A stretch of DNA of 64,000 bases, from positions 1,054,001-1,118,000 of the forward strand of contig JAZGUH010000361.1 in assembly GCA_037893225.1 (NCBI GenBank). Direction: 5' to 3'. The DNA comes from Hippasteria phrygiana (taxonomy: Eukaryota > Echinodermata > Asteroidea > Valvatida > Goniasteridae). The position numbers and the translations under genes are program-made. The notes below the pieces were generated by a model, which saw nothing but the letters and a program-made list of their open reading frames with translations, was not told the DNA's origin and did not search any database. Below, one piece after another: positions 44,901 through 59,900 of this stretch; the stretch's first letter is position 1; the number at the start of each line of letters is the position of its first letter.

Positions 44901-47900
44901 CGGGTCCTCCGGCTTTCCTCCCTCCGGAAAAAAACCTTTCGATCTCTGGCTGTGCTCCGTGGTGGGTCCATGTAGGCCGGCTGCCAGAGGCGCCTTTACG
45001 TGCCAGCGACTCGACCACGTTGTAGCCGCGTTCTTCGCAATTCAGCATCCCAGCTGCGAGTAAGGATGATTAGCCTCCCAAATTATTATATATTGTGCCC
45101 GGAAGTATGCGCATGCATCGTCTCTTTTGCATACCTTTGGTTAAGGAGTGACATCGAAGGCCATAATTCAAAGGTAATCTGACCTGCGACGTCACTCTTA
45201 AACCAGATTTCATGCAAAACACGATGCATGTGGATACCGCCAGGCACTTTTTAATATAGATGTAAACGCGCGACGTCAGAGAGCAAATTGTCTATAAAAA
45301 GGACACCGTAATGTATAAACTTGTTAACCAGACAATATCAAAATACTCTGCGCCATAAATCCAAGAAAGGAATTTTAAACTGACAAACATGTTATCAACA
45401 AGAAAAGTAAAAAAAAAGATCTCAGCACTGCAAAATAAATGTGAAGGGCCACTTTGCACATGTATGTAATTGGGTCTGCAGGGCTTGAAATGAACGACGG
45501 CCACGACGGCCAGTGCCGTCGTTGCCTTCTTACTGGCCGCGGTGCCCCATACAAAATCTCCGTCTTCACGGCCAGTTTTGCCTTGCCCCAAATTTACCTT
45601 GGCCGTCGTGCCCTTTTTGCAAAAACACAGCCACTACAAGTACAATCCTTCATATCATTTGTTTTTTCGATGTCATGCCAGCCCTTCATAAAATCTCGCT
45701 GCACAACACGTTGACGATCGCGCGTACAGAATCACAGTTCATGCACGTCGCACACAAACTATTAATCTGGTCCAGTTTCGGAGTGTGCCGATACTTCAAG
45801 CATCAACACCCCAACCGCAAGATTAAATGTGTGTATTCGTACCTACACACAAAGCAGCAGGAGTATGTACATGTACGGCAACGTTTACGTGCAGTCAACT
45901 GACTTTCTTTTTCTCAGTACTTGCACGTGCGCGCCTCACAATACGCATCGATGTTCGTGTACGAGGAAACGCGCCCTGTAGGCGGTGCTATGAAGCACGC
46001 CTTCGGCGCGCTAATACGTACAGTAACTTCATGAACTTTGGTCACAACACGCGGTGTTCCGATTGTCAAAAGTTTCGATGAATAATTAGGCCCAAAAAAT
46101 CGATAGAGAAAGAAGATTTCTGCACGTTAATTCACAGAACTTGATCTATTTTGTCTGTGTATGCATTTTCCGTGTTCATGAATTTATTTTTCGAGGTTGT
46201 ACCGCTGGTACACCGCAGCGTGTTTCCCCGACATTTCCTGCCGCAACACGAGGTTTATCGCCCGCCACACAAAGTGCATCACGCACGCATTACCACCGTA
46301 CGATAAACCATGGAGAAATTTATTTCTCCATGGATAAACGGACAGTGTTGGCCAGTTTCCCATCGTGGTTAGCGTTATGGTTATAAATTAGCGTTGTGCA
46401 TAGTGATGTGTACGACCTAAATTCTCCATGATTTTTAAGAATTATCGACCGTAAATATTTTTGACATTAATTAGGGCAAGTTTTGATAATTTTTTTGGCA
46501 ATTTTTTGTTATAGCTTTCGTAGCGTAAACGGAAATAGTTTAGGCTGGAATTCACATATAATTGAATACCCATGTGATCGGAAGCAGTATGTTTTTGGCC
46601 TCATAGTCTTACTCTTACTCTTAGTTAAATACGTTTTGAACGGAAAAACATCAACAGTGCCGCGCCCTCCGTGCCCTTTCTGCAGATATAATTTGGCCTT
46701 GGTGCCCTACTTACTGGCCTTGGTGCCCTCCATAATTTTGCTTTATCCAAGGCCAAAGTGGCCTTGCCCTAAAAATTACCAAATTCAAGGCCTGGGTCTG
46801 TATCACAGCTTTATATGCAGTGACCGAGCCCCGCTATTGTGGCCTGGATATTCGCTGCACTGTATCCTTGGCCACACATCCAGTTGTTGGTTGATTAAAT
46901 TCAGACACACGCTATGGAGGAGTTTCAGCCTGCTTTGGTCCTCTGTTTAGACTAATCCGGTGACCAAAATTAGAAGCATTTACTGCGGTGGCGAGGCGCT
47001 CGCGCGTGTGTTAGACGCACGCGCTCGACGCAGCTTCGACCAACTGGGAGTTTACAACTTGCCAAAATGCGCACGTGAATCAAATTAATGAACGCGGCTA
47101 GCCTGCATGCGAGCGCGGCACCACTATAAAAATGGCGTCGGCGAATTCCTGTATATGTGACCCACTCTGCAAAAAGGGCAATTATGTTGCAAAATTTGAA
47201 AATAGTGTTTTATATATAGCTGGAAAGACCATTTTATAAGCTTTCATATGGGTATAGACCTTTATCATGGTACAGCCATCTTGTTTTTCTCCTATTAAAA
47301 TCAATGTAACCAAACCGAGGCTGGAAGGAAAAATAGTCTGGCACCTTCATTCAATATTTGGAATCACTATTCATAATTGTTAATGCATACAGGGAACAAG
47401 ACAAAGATGGTGACAGCATGATAAAGGTCTATATGTCTGAGGCCTGTAGCATTTTGCATTCGCGAGATATTTGGAAATTTGCATGGAATTTCTCGAAATG
47501 ACTTCAGAAGAAACAAGCCATTTAAAAAAACAAAAAGCAAAGCAATAGATTGAAGCACTCGACGCATTCTTTTTCCAACTTTATTCACTGAAATCAAAGA
47601 TTTTGGTTATGAACAAGAATAATAAAGATGCAAACAATTCTCCCTTTAAATCACTTGTTTGAAGAATTGTTCACCCTCTTCACATAAAACGGCCTATTAC
47701 GCGTAAAAGCATACAGCGACTTATGTGCCCTTTTTGCAGAGCGGGTCAAATATGTGTGTTTTATTTTACCTTACCTCCCCCTCACTTGTGATCTTACCTC
47801 GAAATATATTGACATATTTAGTAAAATAAATTGACTCAAACGTCAGATGCTATGGATACAGCTTTGAGGCTAGTATTAAACCTTGTAATACATATTCGAA

Positions 47901-50900
47901 TATTCGATCATGAAATTAATATTCGAATAGCTTTTTGCCGGTTCCAATATTCGAAAAAATATATGCACGTACAGATACGACTCTGATGCTATTTTAATAG
48001 AAAAGTTACGGCGCTTAGCAGTGTCAAATGCCGCATTTTTTGTGGACCGAGGTTTATTGTTCCCAAACATAAAACCCTTGACACTTCTAAAATAATTATT
48101 GCAAAAACTCAGGCTAGAGTTTGGTTTCCTGTTATCAGAACGTTATACATACTCGTAATGATCTTGATACAATGCAACAAAATGTCCATCGGATGGTCTC
48201 TAATATCGATCGCCGCATGTAAAACACCGGCGTGCTTTGCATGCAACTTTTTACCGGCGCGGCATGCAGTTGCAGCAGACGCCTGAAAGACTTGATCGGC
48301 GAGTATCGAATATTCCAATATTCGGTCAAGCCTAGTCTCAATAATCGAATACTAAATTATTCGAAAATGAACAGCCCTAACATATCGCCACTGTAAATAA
48401 TTGGTCATTTTCCCTTTGGTTTGGTATTTCATCCAGGACAACCCAGCCGACTTTTCGTTCTTCTTCGACACGTCGCGGCGGCGCACCTGTTACATTGCCC
48501 CTGAGCGCTTCGTAGAAGGCAGCATGCGGCAGTCGGAGACCGTCGACAGCTCCGAGGCTCTTCTTGATTCAGGAGTGCTGAAGAAAGGGGAACTTACTCC
48601 ACAGATGGATATATTCTCAACCGGGTATTGAAATATTCCATTAATTTCCAATTTTGATTCTTTGGCATTATTAACCCCCGACTGTCCGGCTTCTAATCCT
48701 TTTTGAAGCCATTACTCTCAGAATTGTGATATGTGATATGTGATGTGCTCTTGCAAAATTGGACGGTATTGTGCGTGTGGTGAAATGTGAGTTATTGGTA
48801 GATTCTGAAAGAGGAGTCAATTCCCTTTAGAATGCCATTTGTTTGATTATAATTGGACATTCTGTCGAGAAGTTATGAATTTTCTTATTTAGGATTTAGG
48901 GTTAATGTATTTATTAATAATAATGACTTATTTGCAATTTTCTTGCCTATGTCCGGTTCTGTCTGATTTCGCAAGAATGCATCACATTTTAAAAGTGATA
49001 TCAGTTATAACACAAGGGTTGTTGCACCAGACATCTGCAATCTATCAGCTTTTCAAGGGCTTTGAGCAGTGCCAAAAGTAAACATCAGTGGTCGGCATGT
49101 ATAAACTTTTTGGGGCTTGAAATCTATTTAGACAGTGTGTGAGAGTATTGTGTTCACCCATGGAGCTATACAAACAGACAGCAGTGCAGCTATTACATGC
49201 TAATTACACGCACTGTTGTTTACAGCGCCGTGCCACGTTGGTGTTCACAGAACGAGTTCGCACATCGCAGGGTTAAAGGAGCATCTGTGAAGGTCAAATA
49301 TCAAACTCAAATGCGAGTTCGACCAGGTTTGAAGCTTGTAGGAAACAGGGATGTGTTAAAGATGAAGAATGAGGTGACCTTACGATGACGTCATCGTCTG
49401 GTTTAGATTTTGTTTAAATTTCAATATTTAATATTCTTCTGAAATTAAACGAAAAATGCTCAATTCAACATTCTTTTTGCAATAGCATTAGTAAGGCGTG
49501 GATATGTGAACAGAGTCAGCGTGCGATTGAGTTCAATCTTGGCATGCAGTTAGGCCGGCATGTATTTTAGATGAACATTTATATGACGTCATGGTGACGT
49601 CGTCATAGGATTTTCACATTAAGTTTTAAGTTTTTGAACCATTAATCCCATATCTCATCAACAGAACATGCTAAATTCGAAAGTCTTTTTGTAGTTGGTT
49701 TGTTTAGATATTTACATTTAATGTACAAAAAAAAAGTGATGCCATGATGACGTCATCAAAAGCATGATTTCGTGAAACACATAAGGGTAGGTCCGATCAT
49801 CACGAAACTTGGTGGGTAGGTAAATCTTGTCACAAGTAAGCAAAATTGGAAGTGATGTCACAAATGCAAGTTCGACCAGTTTCAAAGCTTGTTGGAAAAC
49901 AGGCATGTGTTAAAGATGAAAACTGAGGTGACCTGATGATGACGTCATCGTCTGATTTAGATTTTGTTTAAATTTGAATATTTAATATTCTTTTGAAATT
50001 AACTACAGAACAAATAATGCTAAATTCAACATTCTTTTTGCAATAGCTATAGTAAAGCGTGGATATGTGCACAGAGTCTGAGAAAATTTGTGACGTCACA
50101 ATGACGTCATAAAAAAGGTGCATATTGAACGTCCTACATGTAGATTGGGTTCAATCTTGGCATGCAGTTAGGCCGGCATGTATTTTAGATGAAAATTTAT
50201 GTGACGTCATGGTGACGTCGTCATAGGATTTTTACATTTAGTTTTTACGTTTTGAGCCATTAAGCCATTATCTCATCAACAGAACATGCTAAATTCGAAA
50301 TTCTTTTTGTAGTTGGTTTGTTAGGTCATAGATATTAACATTGAATGTAAAAAAATAAAATAACATCATGATGACGTCATCAAAAGCACGATTTCGTGAA
50401 GAACATTAGGGTAGGTCTGATCATCATGAAACTTGGTGGGAAGGTAAATCTTGTCACAAGTATGCAAAATTTGTAGTCATTCATAAAAATATGAACGCGG
50501 AAAAGCTTTATGTTCTGTTCATCGAAGACACCTAGACATCTAGTTTGTATTGAACTTGTGGTTGATTTTTGTCCACAGTTGTGTCATAGCTGAGCTGTTT
50601 ACCGAAGGTCACGCCCCCTTTGACCTCTCGCAGCTTCTGGCGTATTGCAGCGGCACGTACAGCCCAGACAACGTGCTGAATAAGATAGAAGACCCCAGTA
50701 TTAAGGTACGCCATTGATGTAGAATTGATAGGTGTTGTCTTTTCAAGGCCCATTTGGATTAAAATTACCAATAAATTGTTCACTTCGTTGCTCATAACAC
50801 TTAATTATTTAACCCCTTGAGTACGGTTATTTACAGGAGGCCCCGGGGTGTCGCGCCGGCCTTTGCAGCCAAGCGAAACGGCCACAATATGCTTGTGCAG

Positions 50901-53900
50901 TCAAGCGTAACATACACAATAATCCAACAATAGATTAAAGCTGCACAAATAGCGGCAAATGGCATCATCCGGCCTGGTGGCACTGTTTTTTTGCACCATT
51001 TGGTGTCATCCGTACGCATTAATACAGCATGGTTGTGTCTCGTTTTGTCTCTTGCTTGTCTTAGCCGTGTCCTTATTTTTCTTCGTCATTTTTCAAGCTT
51101 TCCTTACCTCAAGCTGCAAGCATTTGTGGGAATTGCCTTTTTCATTTCTTGTGATATTTTTTTCTATTTTAATATTAGGGCTGTGCATCCGAACCGGGCA
51201 CTCGAGTACCCGACCGCTAATTTCTCGGGCAATGATAAAGAAAGTGATATTTGTGGGTAATTTTCAAAATGAAAACCAGGGTACGTGGAAAAACAAAACA
51301 GATTAATGTCTGTGATGTTTGCGAAAATGCAATTTACACCGTAAAGCTGTAGAGCTCACTGTAGACACTTCTATCTCGCTGCATTGATGCACCAATGTGG
51401 TAGTATTAATGTGCAGACCTTTACGAGCAATATGAACAGCAATTTCCAAGATTAAATTTTTGGATTGGCTTTCTTTAACCCCAACAGTCCCGAATCCTCC
51501 AATTTTAATATGATTTTCTACACACCCTAGGGAGTTAGGGTTAACGGGTACCCGGGTACATGCTTGTTTTCAATCGGGAACCCGATTCCTGTACTACCTG
51601 TAAATTCCACACCCCTGTTTGATATCTGCGAATCTTTATAGACACAGATTTGCCGCAGTATAATTAACACTGAATGCTTGGTCCTCTCCAGTAGTGTTTA
51701 GATCGGACCATGGTTGGTTGTCACAGAGATATACCGAGGTAGTTTCAAATTTTTAATTTTTCTCAGGCCCTGGTAGAACACATGCTTCAGAAGGATCCAT
51801 CCAAGCGCCTATTGGCCGAGGAATACCTGAAGCAGTGGAAGACGAGGGCCTTCCCCGATGTCTTCTACAGCTACCTCAAAGTCTCCCTGGGAGACTTTGC
51901 CGGTATTCCCATTCTTCCCTCAGATGAGAAAATAGCCAGGTGAGAGAATAGCTGCTGTGTGGTCTTTACTGGTTATGACCTTGTGGGACCTGGGTACCAT
52001 TGAGATTTGAAGGTTTGCATGGTGAAAGGCAAAGGTAACTGGTTTACGGTAGACCGATGTCTTGGGGAACCCAAGACATCGGTTTCTCCATCAGCGACAT
52101 CTGGGGCCCATCCTTACCTCCCAGTCCAATGGGTTCCCTATAGCCTAGGACAACTTAGTTCTCCAACCTATGGGCCCCTATACCCTTGGCAACCTCCCCA
52201 TTCTCTCCCTTCCTTCAGAATGACACGCCTCAATGATCATCTAGCAATCTCCCAAGCCCTGCATGAGTTTGCATCCTTCTCACGCTTCATCACTTCCAGA
52301 CACTGAGCATATAAGCCCGCTTCACCGTTGGAATCCCTCAGTCTCCTGACGACGGGCAGAGCATACTGTCCGTAACGTTGAGTTCCCTCCGGTTCTTTTC
52401 AGAACCACACAAACTCAAAAAGGTAGATTTAATACACATGGTGCTACCGTAAACCAGTTACCTTATTGGGTACCATTGTAGAGTCTTTGCGATGTGGTTC
52501 AAATCATTAACTCCCTAGGTGGTGTGAAAAATCATATTGAAATTGGAGGATTCAGGACTGTTAGGGTTAAACCCCTTGTGGCCAGCTGTTATTGGTTGGT
52601 TGCTGGTATGCCATGACTCTCACGGAAAGGGCTGTGTAGCTGAGCGAAAACAGAAAACGTTAACAGTAGGTGCCACACCGAATAGAGTGGTCCTATTATC
52701 GCACTCACACCCCCCCTTTTTTTTCGTGTGAATGAAAGCTTTGTTTGAAAAGCTCCATCTATTCATTACACTCCCATTTATTTATTTATTCATTACATTT
52801 CTTTACCCAGGGTATGCCCAAACAGTTTAAAACTGGTTTCCATTGGGGCACTGCATATTATTAGTTAAAACTGAATGTTTACACATTCATACAAAATATT
52901 TAAACAAATACAATAATGTTTACACAAATAAATCAATTTTCAGTTAACTTTTCAACTCTCCAGAAGCCTATTGCTGATTCACGGGATGGGCGAAAAACCC
53001 GCGAAAAAAACATTTTAGGGTGAAAAACAAGGGGAAATTCCCATCCGGCTCCAAAGTATTTTGGCAACCAAGTTTATAACTCCGCAGATCAGTGTAAATG
53101 ACAGAAATATCACTGATAGACGGCTTTACGTAGCTCCGATTTAAATGTACTTAAGGAGTTTATGGTTCTCATTTGTTCAGGCAGATTATTCCATATACTG
53201 GCACCACTCACAGCGAAACTTGTCACGTAGCATTCCTTTTCAAAAACATTCCATTCCATTCAAAAACAATATACAGTGGAGCGCCGCTATAACGAACACT
53301 GCTATACTGAACATTTGGCTATACCGAACACCATCCTTGGCTCCCAAATTTTGTGTACAAAACTTACCGAACATTGTTGTTGAAAAAAAAGGCAATGGAT
53401 TAAAACAAATGTACCGGGTATTTGGGCTGTTTGTAATTCCCAAACGGCCGCGGCTTTATGTTGAAGAGTGACAGGTGGCTATTATTTCCCCAAGGAATAG
53501 AAGGGAAAAAGCCAACTGTTGCTTTAGAATTCGGTGAGCTTAGAAAGTGTGAACATGTAACTACATGATTCAATGGCCGGCACGTGTTCAATGTCGTCCT
53601 TAAGCAACCGCCAGGGCGTGCAGGGTGACGTGCTGCCAAGATGAATGGACAGTGGTTTTGTGTCTCCGCTAATAAATGTTGAGCTTTCATTAGGTCTGTG
53701 CACAGAAATGGTTATACACAAACAGGCTTCACTCCAACAGCGCTGTAGTCATTCAATTTAGCTCTTTGGTTCAAACCCAGGCCATGGGATGTCATTGGCC
53801 TTCAGCAAGAATCATCCATAGTTTTGGTGGTAGAATACGATCTCATCTTCAGCTGTGCCCCTAATTGTTTTTGTGTTGTGAACTTTTGTTTACCTCTAGG

Positions 53901-56900
53901 TTAAAGAGAGACGTGATTAAGATCATTGAGACCCTCTGCCCCTCCGACAAAAATCAGGACAGCTGCAAGGACAATAACAGCGGGCTTGTCATCGTCTTGT
54001 CTCTCGTCACGTCCTGCCTCAGAACACTCAAGGTAAAACATGCCGCCCACATTTTTCTGTCAATCTTGGTAAAGATCATGTGATGTTGTAATGATGATAT
54101 CGCCACTCACACCACTAACTTAAGGCCTTTTCACACTAGAGTGCCGAACCCCGGGGCGAACTCGCCCCGGGGTGGCCCCGGGGCCGCCCTGGCATTTTCA
54201 CCCCCGAGTTCAACCCCGCGTCGTTTCACACTCGTTGCGCACAAACCTACCTCAGCCAACCCATGAGCATTTCAACTAGTTTGTATTTCATCGACCCCCA
54301 GATGGCCAGTAAATTCCTAACTTCCTCCTCGCTGAAAATAATTCCTGAGATTCCGGGAACACAATGACCAACACAAAAGGGGGGGGGGGTCCCTCTGCCA
54401 CATATTGTGCTTCAGAATAATGGCGCTGCGCTTTCGGCCAAGCTGTATACAATTAACAATAGCGCGCGCTTTGACAGGACCTTTGGAATTCTTTTGTCGA
54501 GACCACCTGTTTCTCAACGCGGGTTGTACGAAACCCGCATGCGGGGCGACTTTTCACACTAGCCATTTTGCTGCAGGGCCACCCCCGAGATCGGTCTCGC
54601 CCCGGGTTGAAAAATCTCACCCCTGGTGAGTTCGCCCCGGGGCGAGACCAATCTCGGGGGTGGCCCCGGGGCGAAAATGGCTAGTGTGAAATGTCGCACA
54701 TTCTCACCCCCGCGTCGCCCCGGGGCCGCCCCCGAGATTTTGTCTATTGTGAAAAGGCCTTTAGAGTCAAGTCCCACAATGAAAAATTCACATGTTGAAA
54801 AAAATGCTGTTTAAAGTGGGCAACTTTTTTAAAAAGGAAAATAATAATGTTACCTAAACATGTTGGCATTTTTGTTTTTCTTTCTCACAGTGAATAAATT
54901 ATATCATAATGTGCTATTTTAAGTCCACTAGTTGTAATAATAATGATGTAGTGCCTATCTAACGCTTTATACAGTTTGTCAAACAATCCACAAGGAAAAC
55001 TGACTAGGTAAAATTTGAATACATTTTCAATGTGAGCAAAGAAAACTGGCAGGAGCAGGATTCGAACCTGTGACCTCCGGAATACCATACCGGCGCTTTA
55101 CCAACTGAGCTATCTTGCCCTATTTTGGCAGTCTCCCAAATTGTCAGTATCTTTGTTTGGGTGGGCGCTAATATCAAAGTGCTTAACAATTATGTTAAAT
55201 GACTGATTAAGCTCAGAAGTCACCAGGACTTGAGGTAGTTCATAAAACCAAAATTTTGTGCATAGGACACGATTTTCAGTTTCACAAAGTAGCAGAATCA
55301 TACACAAAACTGTAACGTAGGCACACTCTTGTCAAAAGCGATTTCACAGTCGTACTTTTCCAATACTTGCGAGGACAATGCTTTGTCCTTTAATATAACC
55401 CAACCCTATAGACTAAGCACGTATTTTTACTTCCGAGGACTGATTTCAACAAAAGACTGACTTGCGAGGACTGAAGGGTTCCTTTGTATTTTTGTCTCCT
55501 CTTGTCCTCGGACGTGACACTGAAGTTGAGTTTTCCTTGATTGTTACTATGGGGAAATAAGTGGAGTGTTACTTGAGTGTCTTGAAACCAGGAAATCAGG
55601 GTGTTGAAGTTCAAACTGATTAGTCGTTTTTAGACGATCAAGGCACATCAAGCTTTGTAACTTTGTATACATGTACATGTAGATACAGTGGTGGGGTGCA
55701 AAATTATTTGAACACTTGGCATATCTGAAGAAACTGATATTTAATGCCTTACAATGCCTGGTTTACATTTTTCACCTGTATTAAATAGAAAAGGTACATG
55801 TAATTGTAGTGAGCATACATGTAGCTCACATTAGTATCTGCCAGTCCTACCATCATTTTTTTATCAAACTTTACTCTAATATTTGGTGTGTCCACCCTTG
55901 GCAGCAATCACTGCGGCACATCTTTCGGGCATAGTGTCTGTATATTTCTTGAGAGTTTCTACACTAATGCTCTCCACACTAATGCTGTTCCAAGTCTTTT
56001 GAAGTTCATTCCAGAGGGTTTCATTTGAATGTACATTGGTATATTAATTGCCATTTCATCACAAAGTACTTAAAATATGCCAAGTGTTCGAATAATTTTG
56101 CACACCACTGTATATATCCAAAAACAGCAAAATTAAAGACGTTTTTTCTGTAGCACCACGACAACTGAATTTTCAAATTGAATTGCTAATTTGGTAGCAT
56201 TAGATAAGTTACTGGCTTTCCAATAAGACATTCCAAAGAAACATTTGACTCTGATAAGAATCATTATGTAATAAGTTTTAAATGTCGAATTGGATCGGAA
56301 TGTTCCTTATGCTTACAGTGTATGTGGATAACCAAATCGAGTGCAGCATGTAGTTAATGATTTTTTCATTAAAAAAAATAGTATGGACATACATATATAG
56401 TAGCTTTAATGGTAAAACAAACAAAATACGAAAACAAATTACAAAGCTTTAAACCTAACTCCCTCCACCATTTTTCCTCCAATTAACCTGAACCCGTCAA
56501 CATCCCTCTGATTTCAAAGTGTTCAAGCTGCATGTAACCTGAATCTTCCAAAATCCTCTGATGGGGACCATTGCATGAATGAATCCTCCAAAATCCTCTA
56601 GGGTTTTTTGTAAACACCCCAGTAACCTCAATCCTCCAAAATCAGATTGGGCCTGATGACCTGGATCCTCCATTTTCCTCTAGAGGCAAAATCCGGTTAT
56701 GCCCTCAATCCTGCAAAATCCTCTGATGCTTCAACTTCCAAAGACACTCAATCCTATAAATTTCTCCTGTTGGCAAAGAGGATTTTGGAGGATTTGGGAA
56801 GATTCGGGTTAATATTTGATATTGATTGATTGCTCTATTTTGGTTAGTTTTGCATCTCCAAGTTGGCTGGCCTTGAGATTCTCTTGATGATTGCCCATCA

Positions 56901-59900
56901 CATCCCTGATGATCTCATCCTTGACCGCATCATTCCATACATGGTGAGAATTTGGGTTCATTCCTTGGTATTTCCGGGTTATTTATTCCCCAAAGATTCA
57001 CTGAAACTTGCTCGGTCAGAACTGAACGAGCCATTGAGATGTGGGGAGGTGGCGGCTGTGTGTTTCACGCATCCCATGTTTGTAAGAAAAACTAGGCATA
57101 AAGCTATTTTGATCTATTTCATGGATTTGTTTTTGCATAATATTGCTTCAAATTTTCCCACTTCGCAAAAGCCAACCGAGAACGTGTTACAGGCAGCATA
57201 CATTGTATGTAATTTTGGCTGGTGACCCGTTTTATGCTAAGTGAAACTATTATGTTCTGAGCAAAATTTTATGCTTACAAAATTGGCCCCCTGCTGTCAA
57301 TAATTGTGTATGTCTTGGTTCCTGGTTCTGAATACAGTACAGTGGTCACTATTGGCACAACAGTTCTGGAACCAGTCTATAGGCAGAAAAGGCAACAACT
57401 GTGCCACTAACCACAATGGCAGTTTCATACAAAGGGCAGTTGTATCATGTTTATATAAAGGACTTGCCCTATAAAAAAAAGTCTCTTCAAATTTACATCA
57501 TCCCCGACGCAAATTTCATCTTCAAACTAATTATGCGGTACCCGCTGCCACATTGATTCAAATTGGCCAGCTGACCCGACAAGCTCGGTGGTCGAGTGGT
57601 TAAGACGTCTGCACTAGTAAGCAGGAGGTCATGGGTTCGAGTCCCACCTGAGTAAAGCCTGTGAATTTTTTCCCACAGGCTTTTAGAAAGAACTGAGCAT
57701 GCAGTGCTTCATATACTATGTCGGGAAAGAGCAAAAAAGTCTTCTAATTGAGATGCCCTTAGTGTTTATATCATTGCATGACAGCAAAAAAACACCTGAT
57801 TTTACAGCCACCCTTTATTGTATGACTGGTTGCTCGTTTGTCATTGCAGCTTCATTTTATCAACGACCCATTTCCAAGAGTTCGAGAGGAGGCCATTCGT
57901 ACCCTCAGCCAAACGTTAGCCCTTGTCAACTCGGTGCCTAGGAGGTATGGATTGGGATTGGAATTTCAAACATATCCCCCCCCCCCCATGTGATTTTATT
58001 TTTGATGGAAGTCGCCCAATACAAGGAAGGCTGAAAGCCACTATACAGGCTTGTCTATTAGGCAAACAATAGATTGAATATGTGCAGGAATGTGCATATA
58101 TACAACAACTAGCCAGGTGGTCCTTTTCAAACCTCGGATATGGTTTAATGGAGCATTATGACTGACAATAAATGCAAAGTCCTGTGTTGCCATGCCAACA
58201 GTTGATTGTTACTCCATCTGAATGCAATTTTATTTCACATTTTGGACTACCCTAGTACCATGTAAAAAAAATTTTCAAATGCTTAATCCCTTAACCCTTT
58301 GAAGCCGGATGACTGCTATAGCCGCAAAACAAATCAGTGCCACCAGGTCCGGATGACGTCTATACACGCCATTTTCTGCAGTTTCAATCCATTGTTGGAT
58401 TATTGTGTATGTTACGCTTGGCTGTACAAACCTCTTGTGTCGGTTTCGCTTGGCTGCACAGGCCGCCATGGCACCCTGGCACCTCACTATAAATAAACGA
58501 CTTCAAGGGGTAATAATTGAACCACTAATGGAGGAATAGAATGCTTGCTCGGTAGTCACTACGGGGGATTTTTGTTTATGGAAGTCTTCTAATACAAGGT
58601 TAAAAGCCACTCTAGGCTACAACAGAGGTGGTGGGGTTGGCCACATTTTAGGTTGCCAGCCCTACCATACTTCGTTTTCCTGGGTCCAGATCTAAATTGA
58701 GGATAAATCTTCAATAGATACCAAGGAAATGATGCCACTTTTCAGACCTATAGACCCAGACAGGGGTAACTTCCACTGTTGGGGAGTCTAATCTTCCTCC
58801 CTACGATCTGATCTTCGTCCAAGTTGATGGAGCCGATAAGCGGAAAATATCGCTGAGCACATTTTTGTTTTCAAGTGGGAAACAAATGGATGTCATAGCT
58901 CCATAAATACAAATTAGAAAGAGAATTGTTTAGCGCACAATGACATCATGTTGACAGTTTTGTCATTATTTTTTTTCTTTTCCCTATTTTTCAACTTCGC
59001 AGTGATGCAAACATCTTTCCAGAGTATATTCTTCCAAACTTGGTGAGTTTTGCTTACAATTCTGATTAAAACCTTTGCTTCCCCTGTCATTTTGGCCTCC
59101 CCATCCCTGCTCGTTATTTATAACTGATAGGTCTATTGCCGTTATTGTTTCTTTGCAGGAAAGCTCCTCATCTCTGCTCATTATTTATAACTGACCTATC
59201 ACCATTGTTATATATATATATATATTGTTTCTTTACAAGAAATTCTGAAAATATTGAAACCAGCATCTGCAATATAAATGGTTATTGTTCAAAAATTAAT
59301 GTCAGCTTATTACACCCGAAGTATTTCAGTCTCGAAAAGCAAATCGGCAATTAAAGCTGGCCTTACTTTATTTTTGGTTTTGATTATTGCAGGCTAACGT
59401 ACCGCAAGATGAATTAGTCTTAGTCCGTGTGGCCTATGCCGAGAACATCGCCATCCTAGCCGAGACGGCGCTAAGATTCCTGGAGATGGTTCAACTGGAT
59501 CAGACAGCGACGCAGGATGCACAGGCTGATTTAGTACAAGACCCCAATGTGCAGTATCAGGTAGGGACCAGATATAGTACTAGATGTAAACAATTCCATC
59601 GTGTGTAGACACCATTGGAGCGATCTTATGCAACTTCACACTTTAACCGTCAATCGTACAAATTTGTACAGTATGAATATGCATTAGAGAACCTGCATAG
59701 ACAACGGAACCCCCTTTAGAAAATACGTCAATAGAGGGCGCCCTGATTATCTTCCAGACCACTCAATGTATTATAAAATGGCATTGCAGCCATTTTCGCC
59801 CGTTGATATACAGTGTATCTATAAAATTTGAGATTTTCACAGCTTTCACTTGCAATGGCGGATGCTAATTTCAAAAGGCAGGCTTACTGCAGCTGCTGTG

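Noticed and set aside
47860..48370. Complete hAT element with TTCGAATA-rich ends
   Set aside because: The right end (agggctgttcattttcgaat reversed) looks terminal, but no matching left end or 8-bp duplication was found.
55052..55122. Functional tRNA-Thr on the minus strand
   Set aside because: Acceptor ends are poorly complementary and the sequence continues into a typical SINE body.
57587..57650. Functional tRNA-Leu(TAG)
   Set aside because: A and B boxes are present, but the acceptor stem does not pair and there is no long variable arm.
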